Below, piece by piece: positions 47,046-57,201 of a stretch of DNA of 64,000 nucleotides. The stretch is from positions 859,001-923,000 of the forward strand of contig BSBK01005652.1 in assembly GCA_027943335.1 (NCBI GenBank), in the 5' to 3' direction. Below the pieces are notes generated by a model. That model was not told the DNA's origin, searched no databases, and worked only from the letters and a program-made list of their open reading frames with translations. The stretch's first letter is position 1; every line of letters starts with the position of its first letter. This DNA comes from Chamaecyparis obtusa (lineage: Eukaryota; Streptophyta; Pinopsida; Cupressales; Cupressaceae). Made by a program: the position numbers and the translations under genes.

Positions 47046-48259
47046 TGTAATACCCAAAAAATGGGCTATAAGTTCATTAACCTCCTACATCTTCAATTCA
47101 ATTGAAATTGACATCAAAGTCCTAACCTAAGGCACATCTGCACATTATCAAATCCTAATTGATTATCCTAAATTCTGCATTGGGGAATATTCCTAGCAAT
47201 ATTCCTATTTATTCTAATTATCTTTAATTTAATTATTATTTGGCAATAAATCTTATTTATCCTAAAGTTTGATCAATTGAATATTCTGAATATTTAATTA
47301 ATTAGATTTAATACTGCCACTTAATTATTTAATTGAATTTAATTAAATTATTCCTAAATTGTATTATTTAATTTTGACAATAAATCAAAAATCTTATGAC
47401 TAATTGATTAAATTCATATTTAATTAATTAAAGTCAATTGTCAATATTTAATAATATAGCTTTTGAATAAAGTTTGATTTAATAATTGATTAACCCATAA
47501 ATCAATTGTTTTAATTTCAAAAATCAGTTAAGTTGAGGATAAATCACTTTATTTATTTAATTAATTCATAATTAATTGTGCACATTCAAAGAGCAGTTAA
47601 ACTCAAAATCAGGAAATCAATGCAAGTTGTTAACTTTTGGAAACTCAACACTCTATTTTGAGTTCAAAGCTGATCTAAACTTCTGATTTGAGTTAAAAAG
47701 TTGTTCTTGCATGCTTTTGCATGATTTTGTGAGTTAATTATTTCTGATTTCCTGATAACTCAAAAATCAACCTGAGTTTCTCAAGAGTGATTTATGGCTT
47801 TTCTCATGCACCTCCAAAGCCCTGGATTTCTATAAAATCAAGGCTTCAACTCTTCTAAAAGGATCCACGAAATTGCATCCTCACGCTGGCGAATTGGTGA
47901 TCGAAGAATCTATCTTTGCGAATCAAAGTTGTTGTGAGATTTTCATTGTTTTTGAGCATTCATATCATTTAGCATATCAATTCTTAGATAAATTGCATAT
48001 CATATCAATTTTTCATATAGAATAGATTCATATCAGTTTCCTTCATCTTATTGCATAGAAAACACAAAAATATAGATTAAATTTGCATTCATATAGTTTT
48101 CATTCTTTGCATTCAAATCCTTCATTTAGGTGTTGCATTGTCACTAGTCTCGGTCTGATTTGAGAGTATCATACTCGCACCTTCTAGAAGGTAGTAAATC
48201 ACCTGGTTAGTTTAGTTTCCATTTCACTGCATGATTATGGTTTTTGGCTAACCTCTAAT
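47046..48259 (+). repeat. 3' LTR of gypsy element 2, 3' end missing
   Basis: Starts TGTAATACCC, follows the 5' LTR closely (TATAAAA at 47831-47837) and stops matching after CTAACCTCTAAT. The final ~60 bp present in 33709-34970 are absent, so a small deletion removed the LTR end and perhaps flanking sequence. Confidence 0.9.
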
Positions 48260-49040
48260 AGACAAGTAAGTAGAGAACCAAACTTACACATTGAATTCTT
48301 TGCCTTTCTGATAGAAGTGAGTTTCTCAGAAAGTTGGGTCAATTGTAGCTTGGAAAGATCATAAGTATGATCTTTCTTCACCATCTTCCATGCTTGGTCA
48401 ACCTCTATACAATGAATATTTTCTAGCCTACTAGACTGATATAATTTGTGAGAAATCACTCTCACTGCAAAATCTATTTCTGGATCAGTGATTGTAGAGA
48501 TAGTCATCCCTCTTTTGTTCCATACTGCCTAATTATTTTTTTGTATAATTTCCTTACTCTACCAACTCATTATCTTTTTCATTATATACTAGTATAACCA
48601 ATGACTCGGTGTATCATCTCCTTTTTAATCTTGACCGGTCCACCCTCCAGACATAGCTTCATGTCATGTTTTTGACTCAACAAAATCTTTTTCCATTCAA
48701 CCTTAAAATTTTATGGGATGTCAAGGGCACAAACTAACCCTCTCTTAGCAACCTTATGGTGTTCACTCTTCAATACTCCATTATCACATAGATTTTCATA
48801 TGCTTCCCTCAACTCATAATCTCCTGTTTCTCCAATCTTACACATGTAGCATGTGTGTACATCATTAATCATCAGGACCTTAGCTAAGATCAATGACAGG
48901 GCACCTGTGAGATCTCCCTTCACCGCACTTTAAAAAATGACTTGAAATTTCTACGACTTGCATGCATCATTCATTACCAGTTGAATATTTAATACTTCCT
49001 TTCCTTTCTTCTTGACTGCAGTAGATGATGTAGATGCCAT
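48260..49040 (-). pseudogene. Extra ORF (ORF2) of element D, N-terminal part
   Basis: ATG at 49040: MASTSSTAVKKKGKEVLNIQ. Then GDLTGALSLILAKVLMINDV, HTCYMCKIGETGDYELREAY, ALDIP, and MKLCLEGGPVKIKKEMIHRV IGYTSI. After a frame change near 48590 it continues as DPEIDFAVRVISHKLYQSSR and LTQLSEKLTSIRKAKNSMCK, and is cut by gypsy element 2. A globular N-terminal domain, not recognised with certainty; it resembles in style the unknown proteins often annotated in plant elements. Has its own TATA box 200 nt upstream. Confidence 0.65.
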
Positions 49041-49608
49041 ATCTCTGAAATCTAGGTTTCAAATAATGAATTCAAGTTGCTCTGTATATTCCTTATTGTA
49101 ATAGTTCTTAGATGTTTTTCAACATCACGCTGTAAAGATATTCACAAATTACACTTAGCACAAATAGCTCTGGTTGATCACTTTGGAATCACTCTTCAAG
49201 TTCTCAAATAACTGGTGAGATGAGAATAAATGGTAATATTCCATTTTATAAACACCAAACAGTCAGAATAGGGCCTCATTAAATGATCTGTACATTAAGT
49301 AGATGTATACATTTGTCTCAGCCTTCTTATGATAATGTGGTAAACATGAGCTCGGTCAATACTACCATTCAGTTTTAGCTTGGCACATATTACCTCTCGG
49401 CTATCATAGGAGCTCGGCATACACTAGTGATTCAGTCACTATGGACTTAAATACTAATGCTTGGCATCAAATATGCAATATGCTCTCTTTTTCAGATCTT
49501 TCCTAATGCATCTTATTTTATGTAGATATGGACTTTAACCTTTCAAATGTTAGGAAATGATGTAAAATAAAAAATTGTAAGATTTAGTTCCTCACATATC
49601 TTCTTTTC
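49041..49608 (-). promoter_or_regulatory. Promoter-like region between gag and ORF2 of element D
   Basis: Minus strand TTTATAAAATGG (49252-49241), about 200 nt before the ORF2 ATG. Upstream (49330-49460) are several (A/G)CCGAG motifs like those in the LTRs of C and D. So ORF2 may have been transcribed on its own, not from the LTR. Inference from sequence only. Confidence 0.5.
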
Positions 49609-50999
49609 TTAGTTTAAACTAGTGTGATCACTTGATCCATTGGATTGGGTGACCTCAGGTTCACTGGCTCCACTACTACTTTCTTCCTCTTTCTTTTTCC
49701 ATGTCTTGTTCATCTAGTTTCTCATATGTTCAAAAGTCTCTTCATTCTTGACTTGCTCATTGCTCGGTATATGTTCTCTTCAATCTCTTTTATGTGACTA
49801 ATTTTATTTCATTTGTAATAGACCAGACTTCCACTCATCCAACTCTTGGATTTGCCTCTAAAATTTGTCTTCAAATATTTTTCTCCAATATGAACATATT
49901 CTCCATAATAATGACAACTATACCATGTATTGTAATCCCAATTGTATGTGTTAATTTTCCTAGGTACTTTATTCTGCTGATTGGATGTCCACTTATCTTT
50001 GGATCTACACTCTTGTACTCTATGACCATATTTATGACAATTAAAACAATATCTTTGAATCTAGGTGAGGTAGGTGGATTACTGACCTTTAACCTACATT
50101 CATGTGCCTGATGTCCATGTTTCTTAAAATTAAAACAATTTCCATTGAACTTTTGTTTAGGATTGGACTTACCATGTTTTCTTTTGCAGACATTTGCTAT
50201 GTGTCTTGGCTTTCCAAAATGATGGCATGTAGGTTTCTTGTTCTTTGACTTTGCATTCCTCTTATCTCCACTCTTTGATGATTCTCCTTCTTTAGTGGAT
50301 GTCAGGTGCTCATCATGTCCAAGTCCATAAGTATCACTAGATCTTCTAGGTGACCTTAATAGTTCTTCAAATTATTTCACAACTTCATTAGGCTTGTTCA
50401 TCCTCTCATTGAGTTCTTTTTCAGATTTTATTTCACCCTTCAATTGGCTATTTTCTGATCTCAGATTTTTTATTTCCACATCTTTCCTACTCAACTCTTT
50501 ATTAAGAAGTAACAGTTAGTTCACCATGTCCAATTGATTGTTTTTCAGCCTCTGCATGACACATGTCCTTTCATAAAGTCTTATATACATTTGTCTTTTA
50601 TCTTCTTCAGCAATTGTCTTGTCTTCTTCAACTTTCTTTTTCTATTTGGTTGCTTCACAAAATCTTATTGATTGTATTTCCTACTCTCTCTTCAGCTATC
50701 TGATGTCTTCACTCAATGTGTTGTTTTCATCTAGAATATTTGTTATAGCTTTGTCACTTTCAGTAGAATTACCATTTTTAAAGAGACCTCTAGTATCTTA
50801 TCCTTGATATTGAGTTTCATTCTGTTGAATTTCCAATTCTCTCCTTCTTCTTAGAGATTTATTCAGTTCACCTCTAGCTACTTCAATCTGATGTAGTGCA
50901 AGTTGAATGTCAATCTTCCGATTCTCTATGATATTTCTCAACTTATAAACCTCCATCTCCAAGACCTTAACTCACAAGTGATTAGACTTCTTTAAGAGA
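49609..50999 (-). pseudogene. Gag C-terminal part of element D (coiled coil and zinc knuckles)
   Basis: Begins right after the primer site with a long heptad-rich coiled coil (VLEMEVYKLRNIIENRKIDI; VEEDKTIAEEDKRQMYIRLY; KELSRKDVEIKNLRSENSQL). It is followed by zinc knuckles: CHHFGKPRHIANVC and CFNFKKHGHQAHEC (second Cys lost in each) and, in a shifted frame, intact CFNCHKYGHRVQEC (about 50000-50040). It ends KKEEESSSGASEPE to TAA 49609-49611. Coiled coil plus knuckles is typical of gag in Sirevirus-like copia elements. The N-terminal capsid part and leader are missing, so a deletion next to the primer site is likely. Confidence 0.75.
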
Positions 51000-51002
51000 C
51001 TT

Positions 51003-51015
51003 GGCTATGATACCA
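51003..51015 (-). promoter_or_regulatory. Primer binding site of element D (tRNA-Met-i)
   Basis: Minus strand TGGTATCATAGCC two bases after the LTR end TTCCAACA. The canonical plant copia site is TGGTATCAGAGC. Confidence 0.8.
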
Positions 51016-51017
51016 AT

Positions 51018-52259
51018 TGTTGGAAATGTATTATGGGAAATTAAGATACTAAGAGTGGGGGGGGGGGGGGGGGTGAATTAGATATCTACTATTTACTCCA
51101 TTTTGACATAAATTCACTTGCATAACATAAACATCAAATTCAATACTGAAATAGATGTAAAATTCTAACATTTTTCTATGAAATTGAAACATAACATAAA
51201 GATTTTGGTTACCCAAAAACCCTTGAAAGGTAAAACTAGGGTGGGGATGACACCCACAAATCTTCACTACCATAGTATTAAAGTTTTCCTATTAGGGCTA
51301 CAAAGTTTTGATCATAAACTAATGATCTATCTTGTGAGGGGTTTGCCTTGCTAAGAGCTTAAAGACTTATACAATCGACCTTAGTAAAAGGATTTAAACT
51401 TACAAAAAATTAAGCACTTAATTAAGAGATTTACTTAGGTCTATGAGGACCACTCTATTAAGAGATTTTCCCTGATTCACCTGTTAGAATATCTTAGTAC
51501 CTGATCCTTCAGTTTTCACTATGATGCTGATAATAGATCTTCTCCTTTCAATACTTATTTTATCTCCTCAATTAGATATATCTTTGTTATGTCCTTCATT
51601 TCCTTGCTTGGTCACTTTTACTGATCTCTTCCTATATCAAAATGCTTTGTTGTTTTGCATATGAGATCCTTCATACACTTCCCATACTCTCTCACACTCC
51701 TACATCATTTTAGGGTTCAGATCTCATCTTATATAGACAAAAAAATATCCTTCTATATCAAGACCAAGGATCTATATTTTCTACTTAAGTTTCTTAAGAA
51801 TTCCCTAAATTTGATAGGCTACATAGATTACATAGGGATCAATGATTAAAAATCTAAGGAATAATTAACTTTGTGATTCCCTCAGCAAACATAAAATATT
51901 GTGTAAATGTCAACCAAAATGGTTTACCTTAGTTTTTGTGCCATTACAAACACATATGTCAAATTTGGCTTGCTCCGCATATGAAGTGTCTAACACTCAG
52001 CATTAACTATTCTTCTTATATTGGTGCTCGACATTGATATATCTACACAACTCGACATAAACTACTCGACTATTACTGAAGTACTCAGTGACCTCTGACT
52101 TGCTCAATAGTAACTACTGCTCGGTAATTGTATAAGATACAAGTCTAGACATAACTCATCCTTTACTAGATGGCTCATTCGCAGTGATGAGCGACCAACA
52201 TTTCCTAGAAAATGACTAAGTGTAAGACACTAATAGACAAAAAAACTTAGGAATCAACA
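51018..52259 (-). repeat. 5' LTR of element D
   Basis: 1,242 bp, minus strand TGTTGATTCC to TTCCAACA. The last third matches LTR C well (phrases GTGAAGATTTGTGGGTGTCA and GGGTTTTTGGGTAACC). CCGAG-like motifs cluster at 51975-52130. A 17-base G run lies at 51057-51073. Confidence 0.85.
51057..51073. repeat. 17-base G homopolymer
   Basis: Uninterrupted run of G in LTR D, at the place where LTR C has CACCCCTCCCC on the sense strand. Length may be unreliable because of sequencing slippage. Confidence 0.8.
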
Positions 52260-52829
52260 AACACCCCTAGATTAATAATTGGTAGAGGGTCAATATCTCT
52301 TGATGGAAAGACTAATATTGATGATGTCTTGTTTGTTGATGGCCTTAAACATAACTTGTTGAGTTTTGGACAACTTATAGACAAGGATTACCACATGAAA
52401 TTCAAGGATGGGAAATGCACTATCAAAAGTGAGATAGGGGACTTGATCGTAATAGGTACAAAAACTAGAGGTATTGTATTTCAATTGATTACTATAGAAG
52501 ATAGTTATTTTGTGTCTAAGGTACATGAAAGTTGGTTGTTGTATAAAATATTTTGTCATATCAATTTTGATAACATTTTGGATGCTAGTAACACAAATGT
52601 AGTCAGAGATCTGCCAAAGATTATCAAGCCTACTAACACTACATGCAAAGAATGTGTGATTGGGAAACAAAAAAAGAAAATATTTCAAAGTAAATCATTT
52701 TTAGAAAAGGGAAAGTTATATTTGGTGCATACAGATCTATGTGATCCTATAAAGGCAAGGTCTTACTATGGTGAAAGGTATTTCATTCTTTTTGTTTATG
52801 ATTATTCCACGATGATGTGGATTTCTTTC
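52260..52829 (+). pseudogene. Copia protease end, GAG-pre-integrase and integrase start (element E)
   Basis: DVLFVDGLKHNLLSFGQLID is the block between copia protease and integrase; WLLYKIFCHINFDNI is the pre-integrase HxxF-like segment with its first His changed. CKECVIGKQKKKIF supplies the zinc-binding Cys pair, then LVHTDLCDPIKARSYYGERY holds the first catalytic Asp, and FVYDYSTMMWISF ends at the insertion. One continuous open frame from 52329. Confidence 0.85.
52825..52829 (+). other. Target site duplication of F, left copy
   Basis: CTTTC directly before the TGTAACATAT start of F; identical copy at 58479-58483 directly after the terminal ACTACA. Confidence 0.9.
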
Positions 52830-54289
52830 TGTAACATATAAAAAGGAGAGGAGTTGATGTGGAAAATTTTGTGGACATATAAAACTTAATAAAAAATAAA
52901 CACTTATCTTGAAAGGTAGCATATTCATAAATCACTATTTTGTGGTGTATGTACTCAGTTTCAAGAAATTCTGCAATCGGATCCGGCTTGGAAACAGAAA
53001 GATAGAGAAAACCTAAAAACATTTTTATTTTTTGAGAAAGGTTGACCTTGACCCATTAATGTTAGCTTGACCTACGCTACTTTGATGAAAATTCTATTCA
53101 CAAATCCCAAAAAATTTTTGAAAAGGGTGTCCAGATCTGCACTGTAATTCATTATTCCGTACTTGTTCTTGCAAAAAATGGTTTTTTTTGTTTGGATGAG
53201 GGGTTTTCCTTGGTCAAACCCTAGTTTTGAATCAACCATAAAATGGAGTTAAAATAGAGAATGCTAGCAAGTAGTAGAAGTAGATCTAACAACGAAGCTA
53301 CGATATTCAATAGATATGCAATTGTATTTGAAATATAAACAAGTATGTTAATATGAAAGCTTGGACTCAACACTATTAAATGTAAATCAAAACCTCCATG
53401 ATTGTATTCTTTGAATCCACCTTGAAGGAAGAATGAATAGATCTTGAAGATGAACAAAGGATCTTGAAGGAAGATCACACCACCATGATGGATAGATCTA
53501 GGGTTTGAATGATGAATCTTGAATGCTTGAACCAAATCCCTTCAAAGGCTTGAATGCTTGAATCCTTGATCTTCAATGGAGAACTTGACTATTTTAATGC
53601 TTGAATGTAGATGATTTCTTGAATGCTTCCTTGGTTGAGAATTCTTTCTTGAATGAGAGTGGATTGCACCCTTGATTGATGATTGAAATGAGAGGAGAAG
53701 GCTTAATTTTTATACTAGTCTAGGGCACAAACTTCTAGAGAGGCCTACATAAGAGAATTAAATTCCCATTTAAGCCTTTACCCTTAGAAATGGACCTAAA
53801 TTAAATATAATTTCATATTTTACCATTTTGAAGCCCGAAACAACCAACCCGGAAGTGGGAAATAAAACTTTCTAAAACCCAACATTTAGAAACTTTAGGA
53901 TTTTGAAATTTGGACCCTAGGTCAAGGTCGAGGTCAAGAAATGGACCTAAATTAAATATAATTTCAATAGTTTACCATTTTTTGAAGCCTAAAACAGCCA
54001 ACCCAGAAGTGGGAAATAAATCTTTATGAAATCTGACATCTGAAAAATTTAGGATTTTGAAATTTGGACCCTGGGTTAAGGTTGAGCTTGACCCTAAGGT
54101 CAAGACTCTCAGAATTTCAATTTAGGATTCCAGAATTATGCAGAAAAGAAGTGGAAAATGGGACAGAACAGGGGAAAAATCTAGATCCAAGTCAAAGACC
54201 CATTCAAGGTGTTTGACTTGACCCCAAACCACTTAATTAGAGGGCTGAACTAGTCCTAAATGGAAGTGCTCCCATTTTTTGACGCTACA
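52830..54289 (-). repeat. Left (3') LTR of F with internal duplication
   Basis: 1,460 bp. Longer than the right LTR because a ~150-bp piece is duplicated in tandem (about 53790 and 53940, phrase AATGGACCTAAATTAAATAT). TATA region altered to TATAAAAATT. Confidence 0.9.
53790..54095. repeat. ~150-bp tandem duplication within left LTR of F
   Basis: Two diverged copies; the right LTR has one copy (from about 58187). The copies differ at many positions, so the duplication is old or was inherited. Confidence 0.75.
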
Positions 54290-54307
54290 TTTAGCCCCCA
54301 CTTTAGC
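54290..54307 (-). promoter_or_regulatory. Polypurine tract of F
   Basis: Minus strand GCTAAAGTGGGGGCTAAA directly before the LTR start TGTAGCGTCA. Confidence 0.8.
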
Positions 54308-54721
54308 AAGAGTATGGATTCAATGCAAACTCTTGGTAAAGGAGAAGAAAGATTCTAGTGGATCACAATGAGGTAAAATATCACTTAGTTGAGGACATGA
54401 GCCCCCAAGCCATGGATTCTAACTCAACATACAAGCACGAGGGTGCAAAAATAAAGAGAACACAAAGACAAAGCTAAAATACACAAAGAGAGGGGTTAGT
54501 ACAAAAATAAACCCAAATCAACTAGAAAAGGAAACCTTGCTAAGAAATGCTTCCTATACTAATATCATATTGGGAAAGCTATCATAAAAGCATAAATTAT
54601 TGCATAAGAAAGACAAGAGAAACACTATAAATAATATAGCTTCATGATCTAATCCTACTAGCATGAAAGCGAAAAGAGAGAAAAAGAAAAAGTGATTACC
54701 TCGCCTAGTAAGATGCCCACC

Positions 54722-55170
54722 TTACCGTGAATCATCAAAGAGGGAGAGTCCAACAGGTAGCAAAACTTGATAGTTCACCCAAAAATTATGCTTTATAGCT
54801 ATAGTGAATCTTTTGAAGACTTTTGAAATACCCATAGATCCACATTCTTGTATCACTATGGAATATAAAATGCACATCTCTTCAGGATTTAGCAACATAT
54901 GTGTGTTACCTTCCAAGGATTTAGCATATTGAAATTGAAAAATGTGTGTCTCTTCAGGATTTAGCAACTTATGTGCATTACCTTTCAAGGATTTAGCATA
55001 CTGAAATTTGAAAATGCATGTCTCTTCAGGATTTAGCAACTTATGTGCGTTACCTTCTGAGGATTTAACATATTTAAAATTGAAAATGTGTGTCTCTTCA
55101 GGATTTAGCAGCTTATGTGCGTTACCTTCCGAGGATTTAGCATATTGAAATTGAAAACTATAGCATACGG
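54722..55170 (-). pseudogene. Repeat-containing ORF remnant of F
   Basis: Minus-strand frame through four 72-bp units, each encoding 24 residues close to FQYAKSSEGNAHKLLNPEET plus four more. No known domain. It runs on to 54722. Confidence 0.5.
54877..55164 (-). repeat. 72-bp tandem repeat, four units
   Basis: Units start at 54877, 54949, 55021 and 55093, exactly 72 bp apart, each beginning TCTCTTCAGGATTTAGCA on the plus strand. Multiple of three, so the frame is kept. Confidence 0.9.
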
Positions 55171-56171
55171 GAGACCCTATATATGCCCCCTCCTTATTGT
55201 GGCTACTTACTAGACAAGATAAGGAAGAGAAAGGAGGATATCTATTTTACAAAGTAAGGATATATCCTATTAACAACAATGTACACTATATTCTTAGCGA
55301 AGGGTATTGACCCTTAAATCAAAGAGAATAGAAAATCATGAAAAAGAATATGTCACTTATAGAAAAAGGATCCTCAAAGAAAAATAGATCTTATCAATAA
55401 GACCCCCACTGTAGAGGAGTTCTTTAGATAAAATATCATCTTTTAAAGAAAAGGAAAGAGATACCAAAGATTCAATCATCAAGCCTCCTGGAATCAAGAG
55501 GAAGAAGAATCTTGGAACAAAGGAATCAAACTCTAACCCTACAGCAAGGGCAAGAATTTATAAAGAACATAGTTTGCAAAATAAATAAGAGGTGATGACC
55601 TAGGAAAACAATCTCTCACGTAAAAGGATATCCATAGGAAAAACTTCAGTCACTATAATGAAATAATGTTGCAAAATAAACAAATGCCACTAAGCTAGGG
55701 AAAGCAGATCCCTAGACAAAGAGAAAGAAGGAAGAACCTTGCCCCCTAGAGATGAAAGAAACTTTGTATAATGTCTTTAGAAAAGATATCTTGAAAGGAA
55801 AACTATGGATGATTATGAACATAATACAAAACCATAGGGATAAAATATAGAAAGGATAACCAATTAAGCTCAAAAAAAAGTACATGATAAGAGCATAATG
55901 GATCCTAGAGAAATGGAAAAAAATACCTCTTGCCCCCCAGTCAAAAGACAAGAGGGGAAAAGATCTACATTATAGAAGAATGAAGGGGATACCCGTTATC
56001 AAAATTATGAAGGAATTGTAAAATTGCACGAGAGTGGGATATAATTCCTAAAGTAGCTCTTTCTCTAACATACAACTTGAAATGCACACAATCAACAAGT
56101 AAATGTGTATTACTATAGTGAAAAGGAAATTTGAATTTGGAGAGAGCATCTTTCGGTATAGGTTTAAAGAT
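55171..56171 (-). other. Interior of F, no recognisable gene
   Basis: A-rich on the plus strand; open frames such as 55951-55712 are short and hydrophobic without family resemblance. Likely decayed coding or spacer sequence. Confidence 0.45.
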
Positions 56172-57039
56172 TTATTTCTTAGAATTCATTAACGGAACAT
56201 ACACCTTCTTAGCCACATCTTGAGGAGTATCAGGGTAATCTAAGGTAGGTGTTGGAAGGAGAACATGAAGAGGAGGATGATGATCAAAATCAACCACCTT
56301 AAATTGAGATAATAGAAAACCAAGTCCATGCATATCTTGTTTAGGGGATATATGAACTAGATACTTAATACCATGTTCATTAACACCAAGCCCTAAATCC
56401 TTATAACCTTGTTTAGCCATCATTTTATATCTTGTACTGTACATATCTTGTAAAGTTCCTGCAGGAGGTGATTGTTTATTGTAATCATGAGAAAAGGTTG
56501 TATAAGGTGGAATAGTAAGTTTAGAAGAGGTTTCTTTTGCCTTCCCTTTAATATCATCATGGATTGGATAAGAAGGGGAAAGTTAATCCAAGAATTCTTG
56601 TACATCTGCATCATGAACCATAATTTGGACCTCATCATAAGTGTGGGAAGAACTAGGAGTAGAAGATGGAGAATTAGGCATGTTAGGAATGTTAGGAATT
56701 GGATTAGGAAGGATAGGATTAGGATTAGGAAGATTAGCAAGTAGATTAGGAAGGATAGGATTAGGATTAGGAAGATTAGGATGGTGTATCATCTACTGAA
56801 TTCTTCACATAGTCCAAAAGAGTAATAAGTCCACCACATAAATCCTTAATGAAAGTTTTGAAAGTAGGAAGACTAGTATTAGTCAATCTTACAATAGCAT
56901 AAGAAAGTGAAACATGAAGAGTGACAAACATAATGAAATGGATGATACTCTCATAAACATCATAAGTACGATAAAGAGATGCTAAGAGGAGAATAATAAG
57001 AAAAATAGCCACACCCCAAAGCATCTTAAAGATCTTCAT
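56172..57039 (-). pseudogene. F ORF1: membrane-segment N-terminus, Pro/Asn linker, G-patch-like end
   Basis: ATG at 57039, about 160 nt after the primer site. The first 87 codons (MKIFKMLWGVAIFLIILLLA...) contain two likely membrane helices (residues ~7-25 and ~33-55). After a frameshift near 56790 the protein continues with an Asn/Pro repeat (LPNPNPILPNP), an acidic piece (DEVQIMVHDADVQEF), one stop near 56580, and YKMMAKQGYKDLGLGVNEHG, which resembles a G-patch, to the stop at 56172. About 289 codons in all. Not a recognised gag; function unknown. Confidence 0.6.
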
Positions 57040-57182
57040 AGTAAATGAAATGCAAGAAATATTTTTGTTTTTTTTAGAATATATAGATTTGTTTTTTGTT
57101 TTTGAATTTTAATAGAAAACTAATCTAAGCTAATCTTAAGGAAAGGAGGCAAAGCATCCAACACCAAAAAGAAAGAGTTGTC

Positions 57183-57201
57183 TATCGTGGGTTCACCAAA
57201 A
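57183..57201 (-). promoter_or_regulatory. Putative primer binding site of F
   Basis: Minus strand TTTTGGTGAACCCACGATA next to the LTR end CTTACA. The tRNA is not identified. Confidence 0.65.

Larger units (their letters stand above)
33709..48259 (+). mobile_element. Ty3/gypsy element 2 (Tat/Ogre-like), near full length
   Basis: 14.55 kb with 5' LTR, primer site, 2.4 kb leader, gag-PR-G-patch frame, RT-RNase H, second RNase H, integrase, 2.3 kb 3' tail, polypurine tract and 3' LTR. The extra RNase H between RT-RNase H and integrase and the DGGTGLNI protease are typical of the Tat clade. It is inserted in the extra ORF of element D. The 3' LTR lacks its last ~60 bp, so no target duplication can be read. 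The two LTRs are very similar, but the ORFs have many stops and at least three frameshifts. Confidence 0.9.
31730..52259 (-). mobile_element. Copia-type element D (same family as C), split and 3'-truncated
   Basis: Reading leftward: LTR (52259-51018), primer site complementary to initiator-Met tRNA (51015-51003), gag with coiled coil and zinc knuckles, a promoter-like region, then the extra ORF, which is split by gypsy element 2 (33709-48259) and resumes at 33708. No pol is present between gag and the extra ORF, so D is non-autonomous. The right-hand neighbour 52260 belongs to copia element E. The 3' end, including the 3' LTR, is missing beyond about 31730. Confidence 0.75.

Noticed and set aside
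54877..55164. CRISPR-like array
   Set aside because: Contiguous 72-bp tandem units without distinct spacers, in plant retrotransposon sequence.
56690..56790. AGGATTAGGATTAGG-like repeats suggesting telomeric sequence
   Set aside because: Plant telomere repeat is TTTAGGG; here the units are irregular and encode the Asn/Pro linker of F ORF1 on the other strand.
57180..57201. tRNA-like GTGGGTTCACC (B-box-like) suggesting a tRNA or SINE
   Set aside because: It lies exactly at the LTR edge and reads as a primer binding site on the minus strand; no A box or cloverleaf was found.
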